The notes beneath the pieces were generated by a model. That model did not search any database. It was not told the origin of the DNA and saw only the letters and a program-made list of their open reading frames with translations. The position numbers and the translations under genes were made by a program. A DNA stretch of 64,000 nucleotides from Lachnospira sp. UBA3790. Lineage in GTDB: Bacteria > Bacillota > Clostridia > Lachnospirales > Lachnospiraceae. Positions 25,213 to 33,210 of the stretch are shown in pieces. The stretch covers positions 242,714-306,713 of the forward strand of contig DFEY01000001.1 in NCBI GenBank assembly GCA_002369135.1, read 5' to 3'. Within the stretch, counting starts at the first letter, position 1. Each line of letters begins with the position of its first letter.

Positions 25213-25292
25213 ATATTAAAATACAGGTGCGTTGGAACGGCTTCGAGATGATGACTTAGTAATAATCATTACTCGAAAAAACATTTAGGGCA
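25210..25292 (+). repeat. Left copy of an inverted homologous 3'-flank element
   Basis: Starting at this gene's TAA stop, about 80 bases (TAAATATTAAAA, CAGGTGCGTTGGAAC, GAGATGAT, TTAGT, AATCA, GAAAAAACAT, AGGG) match, with a few gaps, the reverse strand at 25368-25450. The core 15 bases are 14/15 identical. Each copy begins at the stop codon of one of the two converging genes and ends before a terminator hairpin. Confidence 0.8.
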
Positions 25293-25300
25293 CCAGCTCA

Positions 25301-25335
25301 AAAAAAGGAGTTTTCTTGATGAAAACTCCTTTTTG
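25301..25335 (+). terminator. Intrinsic terminator (plus-strand unit)
   Basis: AAAAAGGAGTTTTC pairs with GAAAACTCCTTTTT around the loop TTGAT; the T-run ends the plus-strand murI unit. Confidence 0.9.
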
Positions 25336-25341
25336 TTCGCT

Positions 25342-25431
25342 TCAAAAATTGTTTTGTGAACAATTTTTGTCCCTATGTTTTTTCTCGTACTGATTAACTA
25401 ACTCTATCATCTCTGCAGAATGTTCCAACAC
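25342..25431 (-). CDS. Possible 29-residue small protein after plsC
   Basis: On the minus strand a GTG at 25431 opens 29 codons (start VLEHSAEMIELVNQYEKKH, continuing to a TGA at 25344-25342). The peptide would be an amphipathic helix. AAAAGG lies 5 bases upstream, 18 bases after the plsC stop. The inverted copy at 25210-25292 does not keep this frame open, and the end runs into the terminator, so this may be a decayed coding remnant rather than a gene. Confidence 0.25.
   Translation of the reverse strand: MLEHSAEMIELVNQYEKKHRDKNCSQNNF
25344..25370 (-). terminator. Intrinsic terminator (minus-strand unit)
   Basis: CAAAAATTGTT and AACAATTTTTG form a perfect 11-bp stem around TTGTG at 25344-25370; read leftward it can end the plsC-like transcript. 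Confidence 0.75.
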
Positions 25432-25450
25432 ACCTGCCTTTTGATATTTA
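25368..25450 (-). repeat. Right copy of the inverted homologous 3'-flank element
   Basis: Read on the minus strand from the plsC-like stop codon: TAAATATCAAAA, CAGGTGTGTTGGAAC, AGAGATGAT, TTAGTTAATCA, GAAAAAACATAGGG. It is homologous to 25210-25292 on the plus strand. Confidence 0.8.
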
Positions 25451-26161
25451 TATCAACTTTTCTTTCAACTGGTCGTGCAGCTGAACCGCTAGATCTTTGA
25501 TTTGGTGTTTGTCCATGTCGCTTGTGTCTATTGCTTCGTAGAATTTGACATGGGCAGTGTTTGCATAGAACTTTGGTGCATGGTTTTCAAATACTTCTTT
25601 TTCGTAGTCGATGCGCACTGGCACTACTTTGCAGTGGGTCTTTTCGACTATTTTGAATCCGCCTGTTTTAAAGTCTAGTATTTTGCCGTCTTTGGAGCGG
25701 GTGCCCTCTGGGAAGAGGAATATTGAAGTCCCGTTCTTTATTAATTCAGTAGCGTTAAGTACCATCTTTAGTCCATCTCTAGGATCTTCTCTGTCTACGA
25801 ATAGGCAGTGAACGAATCTCATAAGAATGTTTAGGATTGGTACTTTGTTTATTTCTTTCTTAGCAATAAAACCTGTTGGTTTCTTCATAAGAGGGTAGAG
25901 CACGATAATATCAAATAGTGATAGGTGGTTGCCTACATATAGAACCGCCTCATCTGTAGATACGTTTTCTCTACCTTCTGCAATAGTTTTCATTCCAGTG
26001 ATCTTGTTGGCTAGGAATAGTCCAAACTGTACCCAGCGCAAAGATACCATATCGCATGCTTTTTTGCTGAATAGTCTAATGATTAGGAATACTAGTGCCA
26101 TTAGCAATGATATTAGAAAGAATACTACCAAAGGTATTGATATAATAATTAATCTAATCAT
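25448..26161 (-). CDS. plsC: 1-acyl-sn-glycerol-3-phosphate acyltransferase (PlsC family)
   Basis: This membrane acyltransferase (237 residues) makes phosphatidic acid from lysophosphatidic acid. An N-terminal hydrophobic segment (LIIISIPLVVFFLISLLMAL) precedes the catalytic motif H-X4-D in VGNHLSLFDIIVLYP (about 76-90). The glycerol-phosphate motif FPEGTRSKDGKI lies near residue 150. GGAGG precedes ATG 26161. It is a lone gene converging on the murI unit. Another lysophospholipid acyltransferase of the same superfamily cannot be excluded. Confidence 0.92.
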   Translation of the reverse strand: MIRLIIISIPLVVFFLISLLMALVFLIIRLFSKKACDMVSLRWVQFGLFLANKITGMKTIAEGRENVSTDEAVLYVGNHLSLFDIIVLYPLMKKPTGFIAKKEINKVPILNILMRFVHCLFVDREDPRDGLKMVLNATELIKNGTSIFLFPEGTRSKDGKILDFKTGGFKIVEKTHCKVVPVRIDYEKEVFENHAPKFYANTAHVKFYEAIDTSDMDKHQIKDLAVQLHDQLKEKLI

Positions 26162-26272
26162 ATTTTAATCCTCCGCGATTATTATAAACTAACGTATGAT
26201 AAATAACAAACTAAAAGTTTGGCGTTTGTCGTGCGAATAGTCAATAAAAGTAGTAATTATCGGCAAAATGTC

Positions 26273-26288
26273 AAAAAGTGCACTTTTT
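26273..26288. promoter_or_regulatory. 16-bp perfect palindrome upstream of surface CBM protein
   Basis: AAAAAGTGCACTTTTT is a perfect palindrome 31 bases before the -35 box of the next gene. It could be a regulator site; no regulator is known. Confidence 0.35.
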
Positions 26289-26318
26289 TATGCAATTATG
26301 TTAAATTTTTAAAAGGTA

Positions 26319-26347
26319 TTGTAATTGTATTTTTTAAGTTATATAAT
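26319..26347 (+). promoter_or_regulatory. Promoter of the surface CBM-like gene
   Basis: TTGTAA (26319-26324), 17 bases and TATAAT (26342-26347), 51 bases before ATG 26398. The 26162-26397 gap otherwise holds only the palindrome at 26273. Confidence 0.7.
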
Positions 26348-26397
26348 CTATAGTACATTAAAAGGGATAATATGCTATTTTTTAAAGGAGGCAAATT

Positions 26398-27183
26398 ATG
26401 AAAATGATGAAAAAATTGGTAGCAGTAGTTGCTGCACTAACACTAACAATTGGTATGGTATCTACAGCTATGGCAGCTTCATGGCAGACATACTTTGGTC
26501 TTAACAAGGGCTGGTATGAAGGTATGAAAGCTACACTCACATCAAACTCAGCTACAGGCTGGACTGCTAAGGTTTCAGATATCGGCTGGGGCGGCTGCTG
26601 GGGTGGCCAGGTATTCAAAAAAGGATTATCAATTAAGCCAGGACAGCAGTACAACATTAAGTTCACTATCAAATCTTCAAAGTTAGACAAATGGGTTTAC
26701 TTAAAGATTGGTGATGAGTCTGGAAAGAAAATGAACCTAGGTAAATGGATCGATTGTAAGAAGGGTAAATCAGTTACTGTAAACGAGACATTTACTGCTA
26801 AGTATAGCGGAAAAGATATTTACTTTGGTATCGGTGGAGACTTCCATGACAGACAGAAAGTTAAAACTGATAAAGATGCTAAAGTAAGATATAAATATGC
26901 TCCAAATAGTAAGTTAGATGGTAGATTGCCATCAAACTACTCAGCTGGTCATGGTACAGTTATTTCTGTAACAGGATTTTCATTTGGCGCGCCTGCTTCA
27001 AACGGTGGAAGCAGTAATGGTTCAAGTAATGGAACTGTAAACAGCAATGGTACAGTTAACACAGTTACTACATCAGACGGTACAGTTGCAACTGGTGATT
27101 TCACACCTATCGCATGCGGAGCTACAGCAGTTCTAGCAGCAGCAGCTATCGTTGTTTTCGCTAAGAGAAGACAGGAAGATTAA
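26398..27183 (+). CDS. Surface protein with CBM-like domain and degenerate sortase-type anchor
   Basis: The 261-residue protein has a signal peptide (cut near AMAAS, about residue 24) and a Trp/Gly-rich beta-sandwich domain (about 25-190, with IGWGGCWGGQVFKKGLSI) resembling CBM4/9-type carbohydrate-binding modules. A Ser/Asn/Gly/Thr linker is followed by a C-terminal anchor: TVATGD, a hydrophobic stretch, then KRRQED. That layout is the LPXTG sorting signal except that the LP is missing, so sortase attachment is uncertain and simple membrane anchoring is possible. AGGAGG precedes ATG 26398. It stands directly before the glucan importer, which suggests it holds the polysaccharide at the cell surface. 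Confidence 0.8.
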   Translation: MKMMKKLVAVVAALTLTIGMVSTAMAASWQTYFGLNKGWYEGMKATLTSNSATGWTAKVSDIGWGGCWGGQVFKKGLSIKPGQQYNIKFTIKSSKLDKWVYLKIGDESGKKMNLGKWIDCKKGKSVTVNETFTAKYSGKDIYFGIGGDFHDRQKVKTDKDAKVRYKYAPNSKLDGRLPSNYSAGHGTVISVTGFSFGAPASNGGSSNGSSNGTVNSNGTVNTVTTSDGTVATGDFTPIACGATAVLAAAAIVVFAKRRQED

Positions 27184-27222
27184 TTAATAGCAATTACGAT
27201 ATAAAAATTGTATAAATTGTAC

Positions 27223-27253
27223 AAAAAAAAGCACCTCAAGGGGTGCTTTTTTT
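27223..27253 (+). terminator. Intrinsic terminator
   Basis: An A-run, GCACC-TCAAGG-GGTGC and seven T bases close the CBM gene two bases before the -35 box of the next promoter. Confidence 0.9.
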
Positions 27254-27254
27254 G

Positions 27255-27309
27255 TTGAATCCTACCTAATCCTTTGATATAATTTTATACGTGAATATCA
27301 CTATGTGAT
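27255..27309 (+). promoter_or_regulatory. Promoter of the ABC importer gene with operator-like repeat at the start site
   Basis: TTGAAT (27255-27260), 17 bases and TATAAT (27278-27283) give a strong promoter. ATCAC-TAT-GTGAT (27297-27309) is a perfect inverted repeat overlapping the predicted start region, where a repressor would block transcription; GTGA-ATA-TCAC overlaps it at 27291-27301. Confidence 0.65.
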
Positions 27310-27357
27310 TGTTCGGGTAAGTGAAAATTTTTTCAGGATCATAAGGAGGAAACTAAC

Positions 27358-29019
27358 ATGAAAAAATTTGGTCGTAAAGCATTAGCATTAATGCTTGGTT
27401 TAGTACTATGCGTATCTATGTTCGCATTTACTGGCTGCGGAGGAAGCAGCTCAGATCCTGCTAGTGCAGGATTAGTTGACAGTGATATTAAAGGTGACAT
27501 CTCAATTATGACTTGGGGTGGTGATGGAAAATATCACGAAGATATTGGTTCAGAAGACCTTAGTGACAGCAAACTTACATCACAGAATGTTGCACAGGTT
27601 TATGCTGTAGCTAAGAAGTTTAAAGAAAAATATCCTAATGTAAAGATTAACATTTGGGCAAAAGCTGGTGACCCTAACCAGCCAGGAACACCTTCATGGG
27701 ATCAGGAAATTGAAAACTTTAAGACAAAGTATGGTAAATATCCTGACATCTGGGGTGCAGACGATATTATTTCAGATATCAAAAAAGGTTTAGTTGCTGA
27801 TTTGTCTGTATATAAGAACGAAGATTCTTACAAAGCTTACAACAAGACTTTGATGAAACAGATGAACTATGATGGTATGCAGGCAGGACTTCCTTCATAC
27901 ACTATCCCTTGGGGTATTTGGATTAACAAGTCATTAGCAGCAGATAACAATATCGATGTTCCAGATCCAGATTGGAGTATCCAAGAGTTTACAGATTTTG
28001 TAAACCAGGCAGATAAGGAGACATTCTTCGGTATGAAGTGTGCGGCTACTGACCCTGCAGGACACGATGGACACGGTCCTATGGACATCCTAGATATGGG
28101 CGTTCCAACAATCAACAAACAGATTAAAGAAAAGAACAGTATTGATCTAAATACAGACGAAGTTAAGAGTCTTCTAAAGTATGCTTCACAGTGGGCTGCT
28201 TCATCAGTTGACTCAGCAGAAGGTGCAGAGACACTTTCAACAGAAATTGCTCAGGAAAATATGGGCTATTCATGGACATACTTCGTAAACAACAGAACTT
28301 TGATTAACGTTGAAGATCCTTGGTACCTAACAGCAGGTGCTGATCCTTCAAATAAGAAATCAAACGTTTACATCAAGGCTAAAGATTGGGACTTCTATCC
28401 ATTCCCATCTACAGAGTATATGGATGATGAGAACACTATCAAGCTAGTTATCGACCCTATTTGTCTACACAACTATGCTCTAGATGACTCAAATCCAAAG
28501 ATGAGCAAAGCTGAAAAGGCTAAATTAGACTTAACATATACATTCTCTACATACTGGACAGCATCTACAGAAGCTAGACAGGCTATCTATGATCAAGGAT
28601 GGACTGAGAACAGCGTACACAAAGATTCAGCTGCCAGCGATACATTCCCTGTAGTAACAGGCGATGCTTATGATGAGCAGATGGAAATCTGGAACGAGCA
28701 TCCAGCACACAAGGTTTACAAGGATAAAGAAGGATTCCAGAAGGTTATCAAGATCTTCAAGGAAGGTAAATCTTGGGATTACGTAGATAAATGTTGGACT
28801 AAGAAGATTTCAGAACACGGCGAAGAAATCTACACACTTCAAGAGTGGATTTCATGTAACGACAAAGACGTTGCAGGCGCTTGGATGACAGACAAGAACT
28901 GGGCTGACTCAGTTAAATCTAAGCTAGCTGACTGGAACAAGACTATTAACAAACGTATCAAGAAAGCAGACGCTGAATTTAAGACTGCTTTGAAGAAGTA
29001 CTACGGAAACACTAAATAA
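27358..29019 (+). CDS. Sugar ABC transporter solute-binding lipoprotein
   Basis: This family 1 extracellular solute-binding protein (553 residues) has a lipoprotein signal with lipobox FTGC (Cys about 27) followed by GGSSS. The mature part shows the bilobal binder pattern (SIMTWGGDGKYHEDI, KYPDIWGADDIISDIKKGLVADL, MQAGLPSYTIPWGIWINKSLA). It is rich in Trp and Asp, as expected for an oligosaccharide binder. AGGAGG precedes ATG 27358. A hairpin at 29070-29103 separates it from the rest of the cluster, which would let it be made in excess over the permeases. The ligand is inferred from context to be a beta-glucan oligosaccharide. Confidence 0.9.
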   Translation: MKKFGRKALALMLGLVLCVSMFAFTGCGGSSSDPASAGLVDSDIKGDISIMTWGGDGKYHEDIGSEDLSDSKLTSQNVAQVYAVAKKFKEKYPNVKINIWAKAGDPNQPGTPSWDQEIENFKTKYGKYPDIWGADDIISDIKKGLVADLSVYKNEDSYKAYNKTLMKQMNYDGMQAGLPSYTIPWGIWINKSLAADNNIDVPDPDWSIQEFTDFVNQADKETFFGMKCAATDPAGHDGHGPMDILDMGVPTINKQIKEKNSIDLNTDEVKSLLKYASQWAASSVDSAEGAETLSTEIAQENMGYSWTYFVNNRTLINVEDPWYLTAGADPSNKKSNVYIKAKDWDFYPFPSTEYMDDENTIKLVIDPICLHNYALDDSNPKMSKAEKAKLDLTYTFSTYWTASTEARQAIYDQGWTENSVHKDSAASDTFPVVTGDAYDEQMEIWNEHPAHKVYKDKEGFQKVIKIFKEGKSWDYVDKCWTKKISEHGEEIYTLQEWISCNDKDVAGAWMTDKNWADSVKSKLADWNKTINKRIKKADAEFKTALKKYYGNTK

Positions 29020-29069
29020 TAAGAGGTCCGTAGGGTAAGAGTTAATAGATTTTAATTAAATCAAACAAT

Positions 29070-29103
29070 GCGGAACTGTCTAAAAATGGCGGTTCCGCTT
29101 TTG
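29070..29103 (+). terminator. Intrinsic terminator or attenuator after the binding-protein gene
   Basis: GCGGAAC (29070-29076) pairs with GTTCCGC (29092-29098), followed by TTTT. It lies inside the transporter cluster, so partial read-through is likely. Confidence 0.75.
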
Positions 29104-29168
29104 TACTTAAAGATAGTTATTTTTAAGTAAAAATAGTAACAAATAAGGAAGATTGGAGAGAAACAACA

Positions 29169-32100
29169 ATGAAAAGAAAAATAATCACAACACTAATTGT
29201 CATAGCGTGTGTCATTGTTGCGGGAATCATTCTTTTCAATTTCTTTTTAAAGACTGAGCCTAGCTATGTTAAAGACATTAGCAATGCTGAATTCAAAAAA
29301 GCTTATGACACTCTTAGCAAGTCTTACTTGAATGAGGGTGAAGAAGCTGAAGTTTATTACACTGATTTCATTTCAAAGAACAGTGAGATTGGTAAAGGCG
29401 AGGCAAGTGCCAATGTTGAAGGTGGTATTTCCACTGACAGTTTTTATGAGAAGAACAAAGATGATGAGAATGTTCCTAAAGCTGTAAAAGATTATAGCAA
29501 GCCTATGAAATCTTTAGATTATCAGGATAAGGCTAAGTATAACGTTACAGTAGATAAGTCAGGTTTGTACTACTTGGCAGTGGACTATATTTCGGTTGGT
29601 AGTTCACTATCCAACTACACTGTTAGTATGACAGTGAATGGAAAGCAGGAGTATTCAGAGATGAATACTGTTAGACTTCCAATCACTTGGAAAGATACTG
29701 ACAAGAAAAACTTTGTGAGTAGTGGAGCTCTAAAGGCTTTCCCTAAGGATGGCTACGGAGACGAAATGACTCCAAAGCAGAAGAAAGTACAACAGTGGGA
29801 AAAGGAAACTTATCTATTCAACAATACATACACTTCGACTACTCCATTGTGTTTCTACCTAAAGAAGGGTAGCAATGAGGTTGTTTTAGAAAACGTTTCT
29901 TCAGGCGGTTTAGGCATTGGTAGCCTAAAAGCAGTAGAAGCGAAGGATAAGACAAAGACATATAAAGAGTACAGCAAAGCACATGGAAAAGAAGCAGTTA
30001 TCAAGGATGATAAGTATGAGCTTCAAATTGATGCTGTAAATTATTACAGAAAGAATTCTACTGAAATTACATACGATAACGATATCGATGATTCACTTAC
30101 TAGATTCAATATAGATTATAAGAAACTCAACATTTTGAAATGGGGAGAAGCTGGTGTAGAGACTACTTACACATTTGATGTTAAGAAGACTGGTAACTAT
30201 AACCTAGCATTCCACTTCAAAAACGGAAAGAAAGAGTTTGAAACATTTGAGACTATCAAGTTAGATGGAAAAGTACCTTTCACTGAAATGTACAATTATT
30301 CGTTTAGCGCAGAGCAGTCTGATTATCAAAATGTAATGTTAAAGGACAAGAAGGATAATCCTTATAAGTTCTATTTAACAAAGGGTAAACATACAATCAC
30401 AATCAAGCAGGAAAATGCTCCTATCATGGAAGCATATAGATATGCGTTGTTGATTGAACAGCATGTTACAAACTTTGACTTAGAAATCAAGAAGATTACT
30501 GGTGCTGAAGTTGATGAAAACCGTAATTGGAAAATGACTAAGTACATCAAGAATATTGATGGTTACCTAGATTCATATTCAGATATGATTCAGCACATTA
30601 GATATTTACTACAAGATTACTCTAAGAACGGAAATGCAGGAGCTGTTCTTGCATATCTAGATCAGGCAGAAATCTTTATCAAGAATATGAAGGAATTTCC
30701 AGATGATATTGCACTTCATACTCAAGATCTTACTGGTCCAGATAACTCAATCTTGGTTGCGCTAAGTAGTTTCGTTCAGGAATTGACTAACAACGAATTT
30801 ACTCTAGATCGCATATACGTTTGCGGAGATGAAGATCAATTAGGTAAGGCTAATAGTTCATTTGGTAGTTCACTTTGGACAGGAATTAGATCTTTGGTTA
30901 ATACTTTCGTAACTGACAAGTATGATACAAAGATTTCCGAAGACAAAGATACCATCACTATCTGGTTCAACAAGGCTACTACACACGTTAACTTGTTGCA
31001 GAAGATGGCTGCCAGCGACTTTACAAAATATTACAAAGAGAAAACAGGAAAAGATATCAAAGTACATATCACTGCAATCCCTGACCCATCTAAGTTTACT
31101 CTAGCTATTGCAGCTAAGAAAACTCCAGACGTGGCTATGGGACTAATGTCATATATGCCATTCGACTTGTGTAGCCGTGGTGCATTATATGACTTCACAA
31201 AATTCCCTGATTTCTGGCAAGTAGCAAATAGATTCCCAACAGGTGCTTTCGTATCATACGTATATAACGAAGGTGTCTACGCTGTTCCAGAACAGACGGA
31301 TTTCAACGCAATAGTTTATAGAAAAGATATCTTCAAACAACTAGGAATCAAGGTTCCAGATAACTGGGATGAACTAATCGACATCCTACCAACACTTCAG
31401 AGATATGGTAAGAACTTCTACCACAATATTTCTCTTGGTGTTACAGGATATAAGTGGTTCTACCAGACAGCACCTATGATTCTACAGAACGGTGGAAAAC
31501 TATACGTTCAGGATAAGAATGGAATAGTTAAGACTGGTATAGATAGCAAGAATGCGATTAGAGGTATGCAGTTACTTGGTGACTTGTTCAACAAGTACTC
31601 ACTAGATACTTCAGTTAACTCATTCTTCAACTCATTTAGATATTCAACACTTCCAATCGGTATTATCGGTATGGAAGATTACACTCTAATCAAGAATGGT
31701 GCTCCAGAGCTTGATGGTGAGTGGGAGATTGCTCCATATATTGGAACAAAACAGAAAGATGGCGTAACAAACAGAACATTCGTAGCGAACGGTACTGGTG
31801 CAGCCATCATGAAAGATTCTAAGAAGAAGGAAGCTGCTTGGGAATTCATCAAGTGGTGGACAAGCAAGGATGTTCAGACAGAGTATACAAATACACTTAC
31901 ATCATCATATGGTAAGACATACTTCTGGCTATCATCTAACTTAGAAGCATTGCAGAATAACCCAATGGACGAAAAAGATAAGAACGTAATGCTCAAACAG
32001 ATTAATTGGGTAACAGACGTTACAAGAACACCTGGTCAGTACTTACTAGAGAGAACAATCTCTAACATTTGGACAAACATGGTATTTGACGGTGTTTCAG

Positions 32101-32276
32101 CACAAGTTTCAGTCGACGAAAAGAAGGCTGATGTAAACAAGGAAATCACTCGTAAGATGACAGAACTTGGTTACTATAACGACAAAGGAAAACTTATTAA
32201 GAAGTTTAAACTTCGTGGTTATGACTGGATAAAGAAAAATCAAGAAGATGCTTTAAAGAAAGGGGGTAAGAAATAA
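29169..32276 (+). CDS. Membrane-anchored solute-binding protein fused to beta-sandwich modules
   Basis: This 1035-residue protein starts with an uncleaved-looking membrane segment (about 5-28, IITTLIVIACVIVAGIILFN). Two beta-rich modules follow (about 85-270 and 290-430), with CBM6/35-like phrases such as SGLYYLAVDYISVGSS and TGNYNLAFHFKNG. A helical stretch leads to a family 1 solute-binding domain (about 595-1000; TITIWFNKATTHVNLLQKMA, PDVAMGLMSYMPFDL, YAVPEQTDFNAIVYRKDIF). Ordinary binders have only the last domain. The stop overlaps the next ATG (TAATG), coupling it to the permeases. It may catch or orient long oligosaccharides before transfer; that role is inference. Confidence 0.85.
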   Translation: MKRKIITTLIVIACVIVAGIILFNFFLKTEPSYVKDISNAEFKKAYDTLSKSYLNEGEEAEVYYTDFISKNSEIGKGEASANVEGGISTDSFYEKNKDDENVPKAVKDYSKPMKSLDYQDKAKYNVTVDKSGLYYLAVDYISVGSSLSNYTVSMTVNGKQEYSEMNTVRLPITWKDTDKKNFVSSGALKAFPKDGYGDEMTPKQKKVQQWEKETYLFNNTYTSTTPLCFYLKKGSNEVVLENVSSGGLGIGSLKAVEAKDKTKTYKEYSKAHGKEAVIKDDKYELQIDAVNYYRKNSTEITYDNDIDDSLTRFNIDYKKLNILKWGEAGVETTYTFDVKKTGNYNLAFHFKNGKKEFETFETIKLDGKVPFTEMYNYSFSAEQSDYQNVMLKDKKDNPYKFYLTKGKHTITIKQENAPIMEAYRYALLIEQHVTNFDLEIKKITGAEVDENRNWKMTKYIKNIDGYLDSYSDMIQHIRYLLQDYSKNGNAGAVLAYLDQAEIFIKNMKEFPDDIALHTQDLTGPDNSILVALSSFVQELTNNEFTLDRIYVCGDEDQLGKANSSFGSSLWTGIRSLVNTFVTDKYDTKISEDKDTITIWFNKATTHVNLLQKMAASDFTKYYKEKTGKDIKVHITAIPDPSKFTLAIAAKKTPDVAMGLMSYMPFDLCSRGALYDFTKFPDFWQVANRFPTGAFVSYVYNEGVYAVPEQTDFNAIVYRKDIFKQLGIKVPDNWDELIDILPTLQRYGKNFYHNISLGVTGYKWFYQTAPMILQNGGKLYVQDKNGIVKTGIDSKNAIRGMQLLGDLFNKYSLDTSVNSFFNSFRYSTLPIGIIGMEDYTLIKNGAPELDGEWEIAPYIGTKQKDGVTNRTFVANGTGAAIMKDSKKKEAAWEFIKWWTSKDVQTEYTNTLTSSYGKTYFWLSSNLEALQNNPMDEKDKNVMLKQINWVTDVTRTPGQYLLERTISNIWTNMVFDGVSAQVSVDEKKADVNKEITRKMTELGYYNDKGKLIKKFKLRGYDWIKKNQEDALKKGGKK

Positions 32277-33196
32277 TGGCAGAAGTTGTTGGTAAAAAAC
32301 ATTTTTACAATAAAGACGGATTCAGATCATTTAGTCTCTTATTCCCTTACGCATTACTATTTTGTGGATTTATCCTAATCCCTATCATCATAGCGATGGG
32401 ATTGTCATTTACATACTTTGACGTTATCAATACCCCAACATTTGCGGGCATGCAAAACTACATCACTCTACTAACAGGTGATGAGATTTTCATGAAGTAT
32501 GTACTTCCAAATACAATCCTTTATGCGATAGTAGTAGGTGTGGGAGGATACGCATTATCATTTATTATGGCTTGGATACTTGCACAGGTTACTCCTAGAT
32601 TTAGAACAGTCTATGCTCTAGCGATGTATACTCCATCTCTAGCAGGTATGATTATGATTCCATACGTTTGGAAGATTATCTTCTCAGGTGACCAAGCAGG
32701 TCTTGCCAATGCGTATTTGATGAAATTCGGATTTATAGAACAGCCGATTCAGTGGTTGCTATCATCGGATTACTTTATGCCGATTATGATCTTTGTATCC
32801 CTATGGTCATCCATGGGTATCGGTTTCTTGGCGATGCTTTCAGGTATTATGAATATCGACCAAGAGTTATACGAGGCAGCGTACATTGATGGTATTAAGA
32901 ACAGAGCTCAAGAAATCATTTACATCACAGTGCCATCTATGAAACCACAGATGTTATTCGGTGCGGTTATGTCTATCGTTAACGCCTTCAACATGGGCTG
33001 GATTGGTGTACAGCTGGCAGGTGCCAACCCAACACCAGAATATGCCGGTCAGTTGATCGCCAACCACATAGACGACTACGCATATATTAGATACGAGATG
33101 GGATATGCATCAGCCATATCTGTTACTCTTTTGTGCCTAGTATATTTGTGTAGTAGAGTAGCAAACAATCTCTTTACAGAGAAAGATGAATATTAG
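32276..33196 (+). CDS. Sugar ABC transporter permease (MalF type)
   Basis: This 306-residue inner-membrane permease of the carbohydrate uptake CUT1 class has six predicted membrane segments and the EAA loop that docks the ATPase (YEAAYIDGIKNRAQEIIYIT, about 202-221). It begins inside the stop of the fused binder gene. The partner MalG-type permease is 14 bases downstream. No MalK/MsmX ATPase gene lies in the window, as is usual when one shared ATPase serves several importers. Confidence 0.92.
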   Translation: MAEVVGKKHFYNKDGFRSFSLLFPYALLFCGFILIPIIIAMGLSFTYFDVINTPTFAGMQNYITLLTGDEIFMKYVLPNTILYAIVVGVGGYALSFIMAWILAQVTPRFRTVYALAMYTPSLAGMIMIPYVWKIIFSGDQAGLANAYLMKFGFIEQPIQWLLSSDYFMPIMIFVSLWSSMGIGFLAMLSGIMNIDQELYEAAYIDGIKNRAQEIIYITVPSMKPQMLFGAVMSIVNAFNMGWIGVQLAGANPTPEYAGQLIANHIDDYAYIRYEMGYASAISVTLLCLVYLCSRVANNLFTEKDEY

Positions 33197-33210
33197 AAAG
33201 GAGGATCATA

